Source: JACKII01 sp965202745
GTDB lineage: Bacteria > Pseudomonadota > Alphaproteobacteria > Bin95
Assembly (NCBI GenBank): GCA_965202745.1
Contig: CBDBCB010000013.1
Span: 1-64,000, forward strand
Direction of reading: 5' to 3'
DNA length: 64,000 nucleotides
The position numbers and the translations under genes are program-made. The notes beneath the pieces were generated by a model that was given only the letters and a program-made list of their open reading frames with translations, was not told the DNA's origin and searched no databases. Below, piece after piece: positions 53,011 through 62,844 of the stretch. Position 1 is the first letter of the stretch. Every line of letters begins with the position of its first letter.

Positions 53011-56000
53011 ATGCGCAAAGTTTTCCATCTAGGCGTTAGGGTTCTGTTGGGCTTTGCAACTCTGACGGTTGTAGGAGCGCTGATGCTCGCCTGGCGTGTG
53101 GATAAGCAGCCTATGGATCTGGCTGTTATGGTACCCAAGATTGAACGCGCATTGTCTCCCAAAAATGGGGACGCGCAGGTTGCAATCGAGCACCTGTATT
53201 TGGTCCGCGAGGGACATTCCTTTGTCCTGCGGGCGGAAAATGTGCGTGTCACAGACCACGAGGGCAGAGGTATTCTGTCCCTGCCGTCAGCGGATATTCT
53301 GGTCAGCGTCCGCGCATTGCTGACAGACGGCGTTCTGGCTCCGGAGCGGATCGAACTTGAAGATTTAAAACTTCGGGCCTCCGTGCGGGAAGATGGCGGC
53401 GTGTCTGTTGGCAGCAGGGACGAAGCAGGCCCCGCGGCAGACCAGCAGGAGATAGATAGTGGACGCCTTTTCGGGCTGTGGGCCAGCGATCCGCGGCTTC
53501 GTTATCTGCGCCAGATCAATCTTGAGCACGGCGACGTGTCGGTGTCTGCACCTCAGCAAGGGATGCTTTGGCGGGCGCCCAATGTTGCGGCGACGGCCGT
53601 CAAATCGGCCGACGGCGTTATCCTCCAAGGCGTTGCCCAAATGCGCCAGCAAATGCTGCACGGCAAAGAAGCCGACCGCGCGTTGGGCAAAATTGGCTGG
53701 GTGGTGCAGGCGCAAACCCTGGCTGCCGACGCTGGACAACAGGAGCCTGTGGACATTTCGGTCGAGGTCAACCTGGAGCAGGTCGATCCGACGATCCTGA
53801 CTGGCATTGTGCCGCCGTTAGTGGGCGAACACGGTCTGGAAGCGCCTATCAGCGGCACTCTGACGGCCTCGTTCCCGGCGGGTCAGCGGCCCAATTCTGC
53901 CGCATTCATACTGACCTTGGACGAGGGGCAGATCAGCATTCCGGATAGCGGCGCGTTGGCATTCGACAAGGTCAGCTTGATCGGCAGCGTGTCGTTGAAC
54001 GAGATCAGCGTGCGCCTGGACGAACTGGTGCTGGACTATGGCGGTCTGAACAGCGCCAGGCAATTGCAGCTGTCCGGGCAGGCTGGCCGTATTGCGGGCG
54101 GCGACATCCAGGTCACGGCGGATGTAGAGGGTATATCGCCGGCGTGGCTTGCTTCGCTCTCGCCAGCGTTCAGCCGGATGGACGGCGTCGATACAGCGCT
54201 GTCCGGCAAGACAGAGTTGATTTTCGATCGCGACGGCGGGCTTCGGGAAGGGCACTTGCATCTGGCCAGCGGCAAGGCGGCGATCACTCTGCCAAAGGTC
54301 TTTGCCGCACCGGTGACGCTGGATAGCTTGAAGGCTGACGTACGACTATCCGATTATGGCGCGGAATGGCGTTTGGATTCGCTGCGGCTGGCGTTCAACG
54401 ACGGCGCATCGGTGGAGGTCGTGGGACAAGCCCACCGCGGCGAAGACAGCGGCACGGCGGAATTTGTCATCACAGGGCAAGACCTGTTGGTGGATACCGC
54501 CAAGCGGTTCTGGCCGGTGCCGGTGAGCCCGCCTGCCAGGAACTGGGTCGTACAGAACATCAAAAGCGGCAAAGTCCCAACCTTCAACGCCAGCATGAGC
54601 GCGCAAATCGGCGGCCGCAATGCGCCGCTGGTGCTGAGTGGGTTTCAGGTGGATGCCCGCATGCCTCTGCGGGATGTGGAGGCGACCTTTTGGGACCCGC
54701 TGCCCGGTGCGACGGGCGTAGACGCCGAAGCGCGGATCACCGAGAGGCTGTTCGAAGCGTCCTTTCAGAAGGGCGCTATCGCTGGGATGACGGTTAAAGG
54801 GGGCAATATCCTGGTCAGCGGCATCGACAAGGGCAAGGGACATGAATTGCTGGAGCTGACAGTCGATGTCGATGGTCCGGTGGCTAATCTGATGGCAGTC
54901 CTGGACCGCAAACCGCTGCACTTTGCCCGTTTTTTAAAGCTGGAGCCCCGCTTACTGAAAGGGGCGGTCGGTGGAATGTTGCAGGTGGCCTTTCCGCCGA
55001 TCGCCGATCTTGAACTGGACGACGTGAAAATCAGCGCCACGGGCCGGAGCCGCAACGCGGTGCTGCCCGGTATTGCCGGTGGCCGCGATTTGGAACGGAC
55101 CAACGTGACCTTCCAGGTCGATAAGAAGGAGCTGCGGCTGAAGGGCAAAGCCAGGGTTGCGGGCGTACCGGCCAATGTGACGGCACACCTGCCGTTTTCT
55201 GACGCGGCCCGCTACACGGGGCGGTATGTCGTGATCGGCCGGTTGGACAACGTTGCCCGCGAGCGGTTCGGCCTGAAAGGTCCAATTTTCCAACCGCCCT
55301 ACATGAACGGGCCGGCAGGGGTGATTCTGACCGCAACGCAGCGGACAGGCGGAAAAACCACCTTGGATATTGAATTGGATCTGAGCAAGGCGTCGCTGAC
55401 GATGGATGCCGTTGGCTGGAGCAAGCCTGTTGGTGGCTTTGCAGCGGGACAAGCAAAGGTCACCATCGAAAACGAGGTCATTAAGTCGGTAGACTCATTC
55501 CAGGTCTCCGGGCCTGGTATGCAGGTGGCTGGCAATGTGCGCTTTGACAGGGATGGCCGGGCCACTGTCCGCCTGTCTCCCTTGAAGCTGGGAGGTGGCA
55601 CCGACACGAGGGCAACAATCCGGCCACTGCCGAAAAATGGTTATGAGATTGAATTGGAAGGTGGCCGGGTCGATTTGCGGCCGATCATCCTGGCTAGCAA
55701 AAGCACCGGCGAAACCGCCAAGGATAAGGGTAGCAACGCTACGCAGGATGACTTGCTGTTGCGGATCAAGTTAAGCGGTCCAAGCGTCCGGGTACGGGCC
55801 GGGCCGCCGTTCCAGAATATGCAGGGCGCGCTGCTGTTGCGGGGAGACAATGTTCTGGATGCCGACCTGCGTGGCAGCCCGGGCGGTGTGGGAACCGCGG
55901 TATTCCGTCTGACACCGAACGGCAAATTGCGGGTGACAGCGGGTGATGCCGGTGCGCTGCTCTATACGATGGGGCTGCCCGGCAGGCTAGAGGGCGGCAC

Positions 56001-56493
56001 GTTGGAGCTTGATGGGACCGCCAGCGCGGATATGTCGAATATCGATGCCGATATGCAGGTGACGGATTTCCGGCTGGTCGAAGCGCCCGTGATGATGCGG
56101 GTGTTGCAGCTGGCGTCGATCACAGGACCGCTGGAACTGCTTGCGGGTTCACGCGGGCTGAAAATGACGGCCCTGGAAGCGCCCTTTACCCTCAAAAACA
56201 AGAAACTGACGGTGAAAAACGGCAGAATGCATGGCGGGTCACTCGGCGTGACGTTCCGGGGAACCATGGACGTGCCCAGTCAAACATTGGATTTCAATGG
56301 CGCGGTCGTGCCCGTCTATGTGCTGAACAACCTGTTGAGTTCTGTGCCGCTGGTTGGTGACGTGCTGACCGGCGGTGAAGGAGTTTTTGCGGTTTCCTAT
56401 TCAGTGAACGGTAAAATTACTGATCCGCAGGTAAATGTTAATCCGTTGTCATTGCTGGCACCGGGCGGACTACGCCGCCTGCTGCTGGACTGA
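53011..56493 (+). CDS. Large AsmA-like/DUF3971 envelope protein
   Basis: The 1160-residue protein has one N-terminal membrane helix (VLLGFATLTVVGALMLAW) and a long periplasmic part of repeated beta strands. The C-terminal end (QTLDFNGAVVPVYVLNNLL, then VGDVLTGGEGVFAVSYSVNG) is the AsmA_C/DUF3971 signature shared with YhdP and TamB, proteins thought to move phospholipids across the periplasm. The ATG at 53011 with AAAGGAG just before is preferred over ATG 52975, which has no such site, although the spacing is short. It is divergent from glnE and is probably followed by the kinase gene in the same transcript. Confidence 0.85.
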   Translation: MRKVFHLGVRVLLGFATLTVVGALMLAWRVDKQPMDLAVMVPKIERALSPKNGDAQVAIEHLYLVREGHSFVLRAENVRVTDHEGRGILSLPSADILVSVRALLTDGVLAPERIELEDLKLRASVREDGGVSVGSRDEAGPAADQQEIDSGRLFGLWASDPRLRYLRQINLEHGDVSVSAPQQGMLWRAPNVAATAVKSADGVILQGVAQMRQQMLHGKEADRALGKIGWVVQAQTLAADAGQQEPVDISVEVNLEQVDPTILTGIVPPLVGEHGLEAPISGTLTASFPAGQRPNSAAFILTLDEGQISIPDSGALAFDKVSLIGSVSLNEISVRLDELVLDYGGLNSARQLQLSGQAGRIAGGDIQVTADVEGISPAWLASLSPAFSRMDGVDTALSGKTELIFDRDGGLREGHLHLASGKAAITLPKVFAAPVTLDSLKADVRLSDYGAEWRLDSLRLAFNDGASVEVVGQAHRGEDSGTAEFVITGQDLLVDTAKRFWPVPVSPPARNWVVQNIKSGKVPTFNASMSAQIGGRNAPLVLSGFQVDARMPLRDVEATFWDPLPGATGVDAEARITERLFEASFQKGAIAGMTVKGGNILVSGIDKGKGHELLELTVDVDGPVANLMAVLDRKPLHFARFLKLEPRLLKGAVGGMLQVAFPPIADLELDDVKISATGRSRNAVLPGIAGGRDLERTNVTFQVDKKELRLKGKARVAGVPANVTAHLPFSDAARYTGRYVVIGRLDNVARERFGLKGPIFQPPYMNGPAGVILTATQRTGGKTTLDIELDLSKASLTMDAVGWSKPVGGFAAGQAKVTIENEVIKSVDSFQVSGPGMQVAGNVRFDRDGRATVRLSPLKLGGGTDTRATIRPLPKNGYEIELEGGRVDLRPIILASKSTGETAKDKGSNATQDDLLLRIKLSGPSVRVRAGPPFQNMQGALLLRGDNVLDADLRGSPGGVGTAVFRLTPNGKLRVTAGDAGALLYTMGLPGRLEGGTLELDGTASADMSNIDADMQVTDFRLVEAPVMMRVLQLASITGPLELLAGSRGLKMTALEAPFTLKNKKLTVKNGRMHGGSLGVTFRGTMDVPSQTLDFNGAVVPVYVLNNLLSSVPLVGDVLTGGEGVFAVSYSVNGKITDPQVNVNPLSLLAPGGLRRLLLD

Positions 56494-56519
56494 CCACCGA
56501 TATTGGAAAAGAGTTGGCG

Positions 56520-58703
56520 ATGGCCCAGAAAAAAACCGGAGATGCCCGGACCCTGACCGGGATCCGCAACCAGGCTGTTGCGGATTTGGATATTTACAAT
56601 CCAGTTCCCGAAAAACCGCGCTCGCTGGATGAAGTACTGATGGAGTCCGGTGTGGCCCGTCAGCGTCTGCAGGAGGCGATTGAGGCTATCGGCGAGGGGT
56701 TTGCCCTTTGGGATGCTGAAGACAGGCTGGTACTCTGCAATGACCGTTACCACGAATTCTGGCAAGGGTTGGGAGGCTCGGTTCAGCCGGGGGCGGACTA
56801 CAAAACTTTGCTGAAGGAAGTGGTGCGGCTGAACCTGATCGAGTGGGGGGACAAGGACCCGAGCGTCTGGATGGCGGAATGTATCGTCCGCCATAACGAT
56901 CCAACCGGTCTCTACACCCATAAATTCGCCGATGGCCGGCGGGTGCAGGTGAGCAATACGCGCATCGCCGATGGCGGCTTGGTGACGGTATTCAGCGATG
57001 TCTCAGCACTGTTGGAGATAGAGGACGCACGCCGCGTGCAGGCGGTGGCAGACGGTGCGGCGCTGCTTGCCTCGACCGTGACCAATATTGCCCAGGGCGT
57101 GGCGGTGTTCGATGCGGAAAATCGGCTCGTCACATGGAATCGGCGGGCCTGCGAGCTGCTGAATTTGCCGTATTATGTCGTACAGCGTGGCATGAGCGTC
57201 CGCCAGGTCGCCCATCTGATGGGGCGGCACCGTGCCAAGCTGGATCACCGGGTGGGAGCCAGCATTATCGCCTGGATCGAGCGGCGGCGGCCACGGGCAC
57301 CCATGCAGATCGACGTTCTCTACCCCGGCACGACTGTGATTGAGGCTGCTTTCCGGGCCATGCCGGATCGTGGCTTTGTTACCACCTTCACCGACAAGAC
57401 TGCCGAACGGCAGGCCAAGCGCACCTTGGAACACCACCGCGAGGAATTAGCTGCCGAGGTCAAGGCCCGGACCAGGGAGTTGGTAGAGGTTAACCTGCAA
57501 TTGCAGCGCGAGGTGCGTCAACGGCGGGAAGCCGCGGAGGCTCTGGAGCATGCCAGGGCTGCGGCGGTAGCCGCCAACCAAAGCAAGACCCGCTTTCTGG
57601 CGGCTGCCAGTCATGACCTGTTGCAGCCGCTGAGTGCTGCCCATCTTTATATGAGCGCGCTGGAAGACAGTAAGCCGGACTTCTCGCCAAGCGCACAGCA
57701 GAACCTGAAGGGGTTGAGTGGTGCGCTGCATTCGGTTGAAGGGCTGCTGAGTGCGCTGCTGGAAATATCGAAACTGGATGGCGGCGGCATCGAAGCCAGC
57801 ATCCGTCATGTTGCGTTGAGCCCCCTGCTGGACGATCTGGGCCAGGCGGCCGTTGGTCTAGCGGTGGAAAAGGGGCTGAAATTCGCCTGGGTACCGACAA
57901 GCGCCTGGGCCAAGACTGACCCTGTGCTGCTGCGCCGCATCCTGCAGAATTTGATTACCAATGCGGTCAAATACACCGATACCGGCGGTGTGGTCGTCGG
58001 TGTCCGGCGTGACGGCACCAGTCTGAAAATTGAGGTTTGGGATACAGGCCCCGGTATTCCGGACGACGAGCAGCAGGCGATTTTCGAGGAGTTCCGGCGG
58101 GGCAGTAGCCGGGAAACCGGCGAGGTGCCGGGTGTTGGCCTGGGGTTGGCCATTGTCCAGCGGACGGCGGACCTGTTGGGGCATCGCATCGATCTATGCT
58201 CTGACGTCGGCAAAGGTACCCGGTTCAGTGTGACCCTGCCTATGGGCGATAGGGATGCGCCTGGCGCGGTCGAAGCAGTGGCCAACTATGCCGCGATTGA
58301 CGGGGCAGGGCCGGACTGGAGCCGCCGTCTGGTGCTGTTGGCCGAGAATGATGCGGAAATTGCGAAAGGAATGCGTGCACTGTTCGCGCGCTGGAAATGC
58401 CCGCTCCTGTGCGCTGCCAGCTATGAGGAGTTGATGGAGCGGCTGGAAGATGAAGAGGCTGCGCCCGACTTCCTGATTGCCGATTTCGACCTGGACACGC
58501 TGGTGAATGGCCTGATGGTGGTAGAGCGGCTGCGCGAAATCTATCCGGGGCTGCCAGCGGCGCTGGTGACGGCCGACCGCTCCGCTCAAGTGGCGGCCAG
58601 TGCCGAGGCCCTGGGCGTGGAGTGTTTCCTGAAGCCGGCCCGCCCGGCGGAACTGCGGGCCTACATGGCCCACTGCCTCAGCAGGGGTGACGAGGCATCA
58701 TAG
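56520..58703 (+). CDS. PAS-domain hybrid sensor histidine kinase
   Basis: The 727-residue protein has no membrane segment, so it should sense a cytoplasmic signal. Two PAS-7-like domains (about residues 50-170 and 180-300) begin with EAIGEGFALWDAEDRLVLCN and NIAQGVAVFDAENRLVTWN. A coiled linker leads to the HisKA domain with the phosphorylated His near 365 (AAASHDLLQPL), an ATPase domain (NLITNAVKYTDTGG near 480, then DTGPGIP and GVGLGLAIV) and a C-terminal receiver with Asp near 654 (LIADFDLD). A TTG two codons upstream is a less likely start. It converges with a NarL-type regulator, its probable partner. Confidence 0.93.
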   Translation: MAQKKTGDARTLTGIRNQAVADLDIYNPVPEKPRSLDEVLMESGVARQRLQEAIEAIGEGFALWDAEDRLVLCNDRYHEFWQGLGGSVQPGADYKTLLKEVVRLNLIEWGDKDPSVWMAECIVRHNDPTGLYTHKFADGRRVQVSNTRIADGGLVTVFSDVSALLEIEDARRVQAVADGAALLASTVTNIAQGVAVFDAENRLVTWNRRACELLNLPYYVVQRGMSVRQVAHLMGRHRAKLDHRVGASIIAWIERRRPRAPMQIDVLYPGTTVIEAAFRAMPDRGFVTTFTDKTAERQAKRTLEHHREELAAEVKARTRELVEVNLQLQREVRQRREAAEALEHARAAAVAANQSKTRFLAAASHDLLQPLSAAHLYMSALEDSKPDFSPSAQQNLKGLSGALHSVEGLLSALLEISKLDGGGIEASIRHVALSPLLDDLGQAAVGLAVEKGLKFAWVPTSAWAKTDPVLLRRILQNLITNAVKYTDTGGVVVGVRRDGTSLKIEVWDTGPGIPDDEQQAIFEEFRRGSSRETGEVPGVGLGLAIVQRTADLLGHRIDLCSDVGKGTRFSVTLPMGDRDAPGAVEAVANYAAIDGAGPDWSRRLVLLAENDAEIAKGMRALFARWKCPLLCAASYEELMERLEDEEAAPDFLIADFDLDTLVNGLMVVERLREIYPGLPAALVTADRSAQVAASAEALGVECFLKPARPAELRAYMAHCLSRGDEAS

Positions 58704-58707
58704 GGGC

Positions 58708-59337
58708 CTACTGAAACCGCAGTTTTTGGGCCAGCAACACGGCCTGGGTGCGGGAATACACGTTGAGCTTGCGCAGGATTGCGGAGACGTGCGCTTTCAC
58801 CGTGGACTCGACGATGTCGAGTTCGTGGGCAATCTGCTTGTTCAGCATACCCTGGCCCAACAATTCGAGCACGCGCATCTGCTGGGGCGTCAGCGTGGCG
58901 ATTTTGGCGATCAGGCTGGAATCATCATCGCTTTCCGCCGTGCCTGCCTGGCCGTCGGGCCAGTGGCTGTCGCCCGCCAGCACTGCTGCAATGGCGGCCA
59001 GCATCTGGTCATTGTCGGCGGCTTTGGAGACAAAACCGGCAGCGCCGGCAGCCCGGGCTTCGGCCTGGTAGCGGTGGTCGTCGAACCCGCTGACGACTAT
59101 TACGGGCACGCGGGGATAGCGGGTCCGCAGCACGTTGAGGCCGGAAATGCCATTGGCGCCAGGAATGTTCAAATCCAGCAGCACCATGTCGATATCATTG
59201 TGGCTTTCCAGTGCCTTGTCCGCTTCGTCGAGCGCGGCGGCCTGGAGGACTTGGGCACCGGGGTGAGCGCGTTTCAGCGCCACTTCCAACGCGGCCCGGA
59301 CCATGGGGTGATCGTCGACAAGCAGAAAATGGGTCAT
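58708..59337 (-). CDS. NarL/LuxR-family response regulator
   Basis: The 209-residue regulator has a receiver domain (LLVDDHPMVRAAL; phosphoacceptor in MVLLDLNIPG near residue 55; FVSKAADNDQ) and a C-terminal helix-turn-helix of the LuxR type (LTPQQMRVLELLGQGMLNKQI through HVSAILRKLNV). It is four bases from the end of the PAS hybrid kinase, facing it. The two probably form a pair like those that control alcohol or quinoprotein oxidation in other proteobacteria, but this is inference only. The 176 bp between it and valS hold no gene. Confidence 0.94.
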   Translation of the reverse strand: MTHFLLVDDHPMVRAALEVALKRAHPGAQVLQAAALDEADKALESHNDIDMVLLDLNIPGANGISGLNVLRTRYPRVPVIVVSGFDDHRYQAEARAAGAAGFVSKAADNDQMLAAIAAVLAGDSHWPDGQAGTAESDDDSSLIAKIATLTPQQMRVLELLGQGMLNKQIAHELDIVESTVKAHVSAILRKLNVYSRTQAVLLAQKLRFQ

Positions 59338-59513
59338 TGGCAGGATCTCTCCTTGACGGTCGCCAAGGGCAAAGGATGGCGCGGTACCATAACGGGTTGA
59401 TGGTTACGCGGTGATGTGGTGCGCGGACAGGATAGGTCACCCGCGCGCCATACAACAGGCGTTAACGCCAAACCACAACAGTCCTTTGACATGCAGGCCG
59501 CGGTGGCGGCGCG

Positions 59514-62207
59514 CTATATCTCCGCCAGGCGCGCAACTGCTGCGGCGAGTTTGGTGCTTTGCTCCGCCAGGGCATCGCGCTTCTCCCGCGTCTCCTCCAC
59601 CACTGCCGGGTCGGCTTTCGACAGGAAGCCAGGGTTGGAGAGGCGCTTGTCGATGCCATCCATTTCCTTCTCCACCTTCTCGATCGCCTTGGTGAGGCGG
59701 TCTTTCTCCGCCGAGATATCGATGACGTCGGCGAGGGGCAGGCCGTAAGTCGCCTCGCCCACGACGATCTGCACCGCGTCCTTTGGCATCTCCGCAGTGG
59801 CATCGACGCCGGTCAGGCGGGCGAGGCGGTGGATGTAGCCTGCATGGCGCTGCAACTGGGCCAGTGTATCGGCGGACGCGCCCTGCACCAGGCAGGGGAT
59901 CTGTGCACCCGCGGGTACGTTCATCTCCGCCCGGACGGTGCGGATGTCCGTGATGAGGCGGGCAACCCAGTCCATTTCCGCCTTGGCCTCGGGAGCTTCC
60001 AGGCCTTCCAGCACCGGCCAAGGCGCGGTGATGAGGGTGCGCTCGCCGGCAAAGGCGAAATGCTCGTTCAGCTCTTCGGTGATGAAGGGCATGAACGGGT
60101 GCAGCATCAGGATGATCTGGTCGAGCACCCAGGCTGCCGTCGCGCGGGTTTCGGCGGCGGCTGCCGCGTCATCGCCGTTCAGGATCGGTTTGATGAATTC
60201 CAGGTACCAATCGCAGAACGTGTTCCAGACGAACTGGTACTGGCCACCGGCGGCTTCATTGAACTTGTAGGCCTCGATTCCCTGCGCGGTTTCGGTCGCA
60301 ACGCGGGCCGTTTTGCCGATGATCCAGCGGTTGACCGTCTGCGTGACCTGCGCCGGGTCGAAACCGGCGGGCAGGGCGCACTGGTTCATTTCGCAGAAGC
60401 GGGCGGCGTTCCAGAGCTTGGTGCCGAAATTGCGGTAGCCCTCCACCCGGTTCTTGGCGAGCTTGATGTCCCGGCCCTGCGCCGCCATCACCACCAGGGT
60501 GAAGCGCAAAGAGTCGGCGGAATATTCGTCGATGACCTCCAGCGGGTCGATGATGTTGCCCTTGGATTTCGACATCTTCTGGCCCTTTTCATCGCGGACC
60601 AGCGCGTGGATGTAGACCGTTTTGAACGGCACATCGCCCATGAAGTGAATGCCCATCATCATCATGCGGGCGACCCAGAAGAAGATGATGTCGAAGCCCG
60701 TGACCAGCACGTCGCCAGGGTAATAGCGTTCCAATTCCGGCGTCTTGTCCGGCCAGCCGAGGGTCGAGAAGGGCCAGAGGCCGGACGAGAACCAGGTGTC
60801 CAGTACATCCGGGTCGCGCTCTAAAGGCGTATCTTTCCCATAATGAGTCTTGGCAAGGTCCGCGGCCTCCGCCTCGTTGTCGGTAACGAAGATCTTGCCG
60901 TCCGGGCCGTACCAGGCCGGGATCTGGTGACCCCACCAAAGCTGGCGGGAAATGCACCAGGGCTGGATGTTGCGCATCCATTCGAAATAGGTCTTGGACC
61001 AGTTTTCCGGCACGAACTTGGTCTTGCCGGTTTCGACAGCCTCAATTGCTGGTTTCGTCAGCGTTTCGGCGTCTACGTACCATTGTTCTGTCAGGTAGGG
61101 TTCGATCGGCACGCCGCCGCGGTCGCCATAGGGCACCTGGTGGGTGTGTGGCTCGATCTTGTCGAGCACGCCCATTTCTTCCAGTTCGGCGACGACCTTC
61201 TTCCGCGCCTCGAACCGGTCGAGGCCTTGGTAGGCTTCCGGCACCTGGTCGTTCAGGCAGCCCTTGCGGTCCAGGATGTTGATCATTTCGAGGTTGTGAC
61301 GCCGCCCGACTTCGAAGTCGTTGAAGTCGTGGGCGGGCGTAATCTTCACCGCGCCGGAGCCGGTTTCGGGGTCGGCATACTCGTCGCCGACAATCAGGAT
61401 GCGGCGACCGACAATGGGCAGGATGCAGTGCTTGCCGATCAGGTCCTGGTAGCGCTCGTCATTCGGGTGCACGGCGACAGCGGTGTCGCCCAGCATGGTT
61501 TCCGGCCGGGTGGTGGCAACGGTCAGAAAGCGGTCCGGCTGGCCCTCAACCGGATATTTGAAATACCAGAGATTGCCGTTGACCTCCTGCTGCTCGAACT
61601 CCAGGTCGCTGATGGCGGTTTCCAGGGCCGGGTCCCAGTTGACGAGGCGGCTGTCCTTGTAGATCAGGCCCTCGCGGTAGAGGTCGACGAACACCTTACG
61701 GACGGCCTTGGAGACGCCTTCGTCCAGGGTGAAGCGGTCGCGCGGCCAGTCAGCGGAGGCGCCAAGGCGCTTGAGCTGGCTGGTAATGGTGCCGCCGCTC
61801 TCGCCTTTCCACTCCCATACTTTATCGATGAAGGCTTCGCGGCCCAGGTCGTGCCGGGTGATGCTTTTTTCGGCCAACTGCCGCTCGACGACCATTTGCG
61901 TTGCGATGCCGGCATGGTCCTGGCCCGGCTGCCAGAGCGTATCGCGGCCAGCCATGCGGTGATAGCGGATCAGCACGTCTTGCAAAGTGAAGGTCAGGCC
62001 GTGACCCATATGCAGGCTACCGGTGACGTTCGGCGGCGGCATGATGATGGTGTAGGGCGGCTTGCTTGACTGCGGGTCGGCGGCAAAGGCCCCCGACTGC
62101 TCCCACGCTGCGTAGTGGCGGGCTTCGACGGCGTCCGAGGCGAATGACTTGTCGAGGGGGGGCTTGTCGGTCGATGCGGCGGCGGAGGGAGCGGCTGTAT
62201 CCGGCAT
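59514..62207 (-). CDS. valS: Valyl-tRNA synthetase
   Basis: ValS (897 residues) charges tRNA-Val. The HIGH-type motif is HMGH near residue 65 (PPPNVTGSLHMGHGL), the editing domain contains TTRPETMLGDTAVAVHPND and the KMSKS motif lies near 545. The C-terminal coiled-coil (about the last 70 residues) is complete. I choose the ATG at 62207 (MPDTAAPSAAAS); a TTG at 62261 is possible but would add 18 residues. It follows the PopZ-like gene; two hairpins lie between them. Confidence 0.97.
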   Translation of the reverse strand: MPDTAAPSAAASTDKPPLDKSFASDAVEARHYAAWEQSGAFAADPQSSKPPYTIIMPPPNVTGSLHMGHGLTFTLQDVLIRYHRMAGRDTLWQPGQDHAGIATQMVVERQLAEKSITRHDLGREAFIDKVWEWKGESGGTITSQLKRLGASADWPRDRFTLDEGVSKAVRKVFVDLYREGLIYKDSRLVNWDPALETAISDLEFEQQEVNGNLWYFKYPVEGQPDRFLTVATTRPETMLGDTAVAVHPNDERYQDLIGKHCILPIVGRRILIVGDEYADPETGSGAVKITPAHDFNDFEVGRRHNLEMINILDRKGCLNDQVPEAYQGLDRFEARKKVVAELEEMGVLDKIEPHTHQVPYGDRGGVPIEPYLTEQWYVDAETLTKPAIEAVETGKTKFVPENWSKTYFEWMRNIQPWCISRQLWWGHQIPAWYGPDGKIFVTDNEAEAADLAKTHYGKDTPLERDPDVLDTWFSSGLWPFSTLGWPDKTPELERYYPGDVLVTGFDIIFFWVARMMMMGIHFMGDVPFKTVYIHALVRDEKGQKMSKSKGNIIDPLEVIDEYSADSLRFTLVVMAAQGRDIKLAKNRVEGYRNFGTKLWNAARFCEMNQCALPAGFDPAQVTQTVNRWIIGKTARVATETAQGIEAYKFNEAAGGQYQFVWNTFCDWYLEFIKPILNGDDAAAAAETRATAAWVLDQIILMLHPFMPFITEELNEHFAFAGERTLITAPWPVLEGLEAPEAKAEMDWVARLITDIRTVRAEMNVPAGAQIPCLVQGASADTLAQLQRHAGYIHRLARLTGVDATAEMPKDAVQIVVGEATYGLPLADVIDISAEKDRLTKAIEKVEKEMDGIDKRLSNPGFLSKADPAVVEETREKRDALAEQSTKLAAAVARLAEI

Positions 62208-62269
62208 AGTGGTGTCTCGCGAGGAGCCAAAGGGCGCTGAAGTGGCTGGCCCATAAGGCAAAGGATGAG

Positions 62270-62337
62270 AAATGGAAAACGCCTGGAACCTACGCTCCAG
62301 GCGTCAACGGCAACAATAGTCCAAAACGGCTATTGTT
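62270..62337 (-). terminator. Tandem hairpins between popZ and valS
   Basis: On the minus strand a stem AACAATAG/CTATTGTT (62337-62312) is followed by a 9-bp stem ACGCCTGGA/TCCAGGCGT (62304-62279, minus-strand order reversed) and then TTTT. The second looks like a Rho-independent terminator, ending popZ transcripts or attenuating read-through into valS. Confidence 0.6.
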
Positions 62338-62358
62338 CGGTTTACGGAGCATCAGGCG

Positions 62359-62811
62359 TCAGGGGGCTTCTTTAGCTATCTCTTCCCGTACGATCCGTTC
62401 CAGGTTTTTGTTGATCCATTCTTGGATCATTGGACGGGTCAGGTCGGCGACCAGGGAATCGAGGCTGCGGTTGGAAACGGTCACGCTCGTGCCAGCTTTC
62501 GGCTGTCCGTCGAGCATGGCAACAGCGTCGCCGATTTTGGTGCCAGCGGCAGGCGCGGCAGGTTTTGCTGCTGTGGCAGGTGAAGGTGAAGGCGAGGCGG
62601 CTGGTGCGGCGGGCTTGGCTGGCTGCGGTTTGCCTGGCTTGACGATTGTGGTCAGCTCCAGCGGCAGGTCGTTGCCGGCACCGGGCGGTGCGGGCTTGGC
62701 CAGCTGGTCCTGAGCCAGCATCCGCCCCATCTCCGCGAAAATGTCGTCATCCGAAGCGCCGCCTTTAGTACTGGGTAATGGCTTTGCGCCTGGAGTTGGT
62801 TCGTTTGCCAT
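62359..62811 (-). CDS. popZ: PopZ-like polar organising protein (DUF2497)
   Basis: The 150-residue protein has a short N-terminal helix (DDDIFAEMGRMLAQD near residue 20), a central Pro/Ala-rich disordered part and the conserved C-terminal DUF2497 helices (SLDSLVADLTRPMIQEWINK). This is the layout of PopZ, which assembles into a matrix at the cell pole and holds ParB and regulators in place. The tolC-popZ-valS order is usual in alphaproteobacteria, which supports the call even though the protein is small and low in complexity. Confidence 0.85.
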   Translation of the reverse strand: MANEPTPGAKPLPSTKGGASDDDIFAEMGRMLAQDQLAKPAPPGAGNDLPLELTTIVKPGKPQPAKPAAPAASPSPSPATAAKPAAPAAGTKIGDAVAMLDGQPKAGTSVTVSNRSLDSLVADLTRPMIQEWINKNLERIVREEIAKEAP

Positions 62812-62844
62812 GGGTTAAGTCCTCCGATGCCGGTGGGGCGACGC

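Noticed and set aside
62208..62358. T-box riboswitch before valS
   Set aside because: T-boxes are rare in proteobacteria and no T-box bulge sequence was seen; the hairpins are better explained as a terminator.
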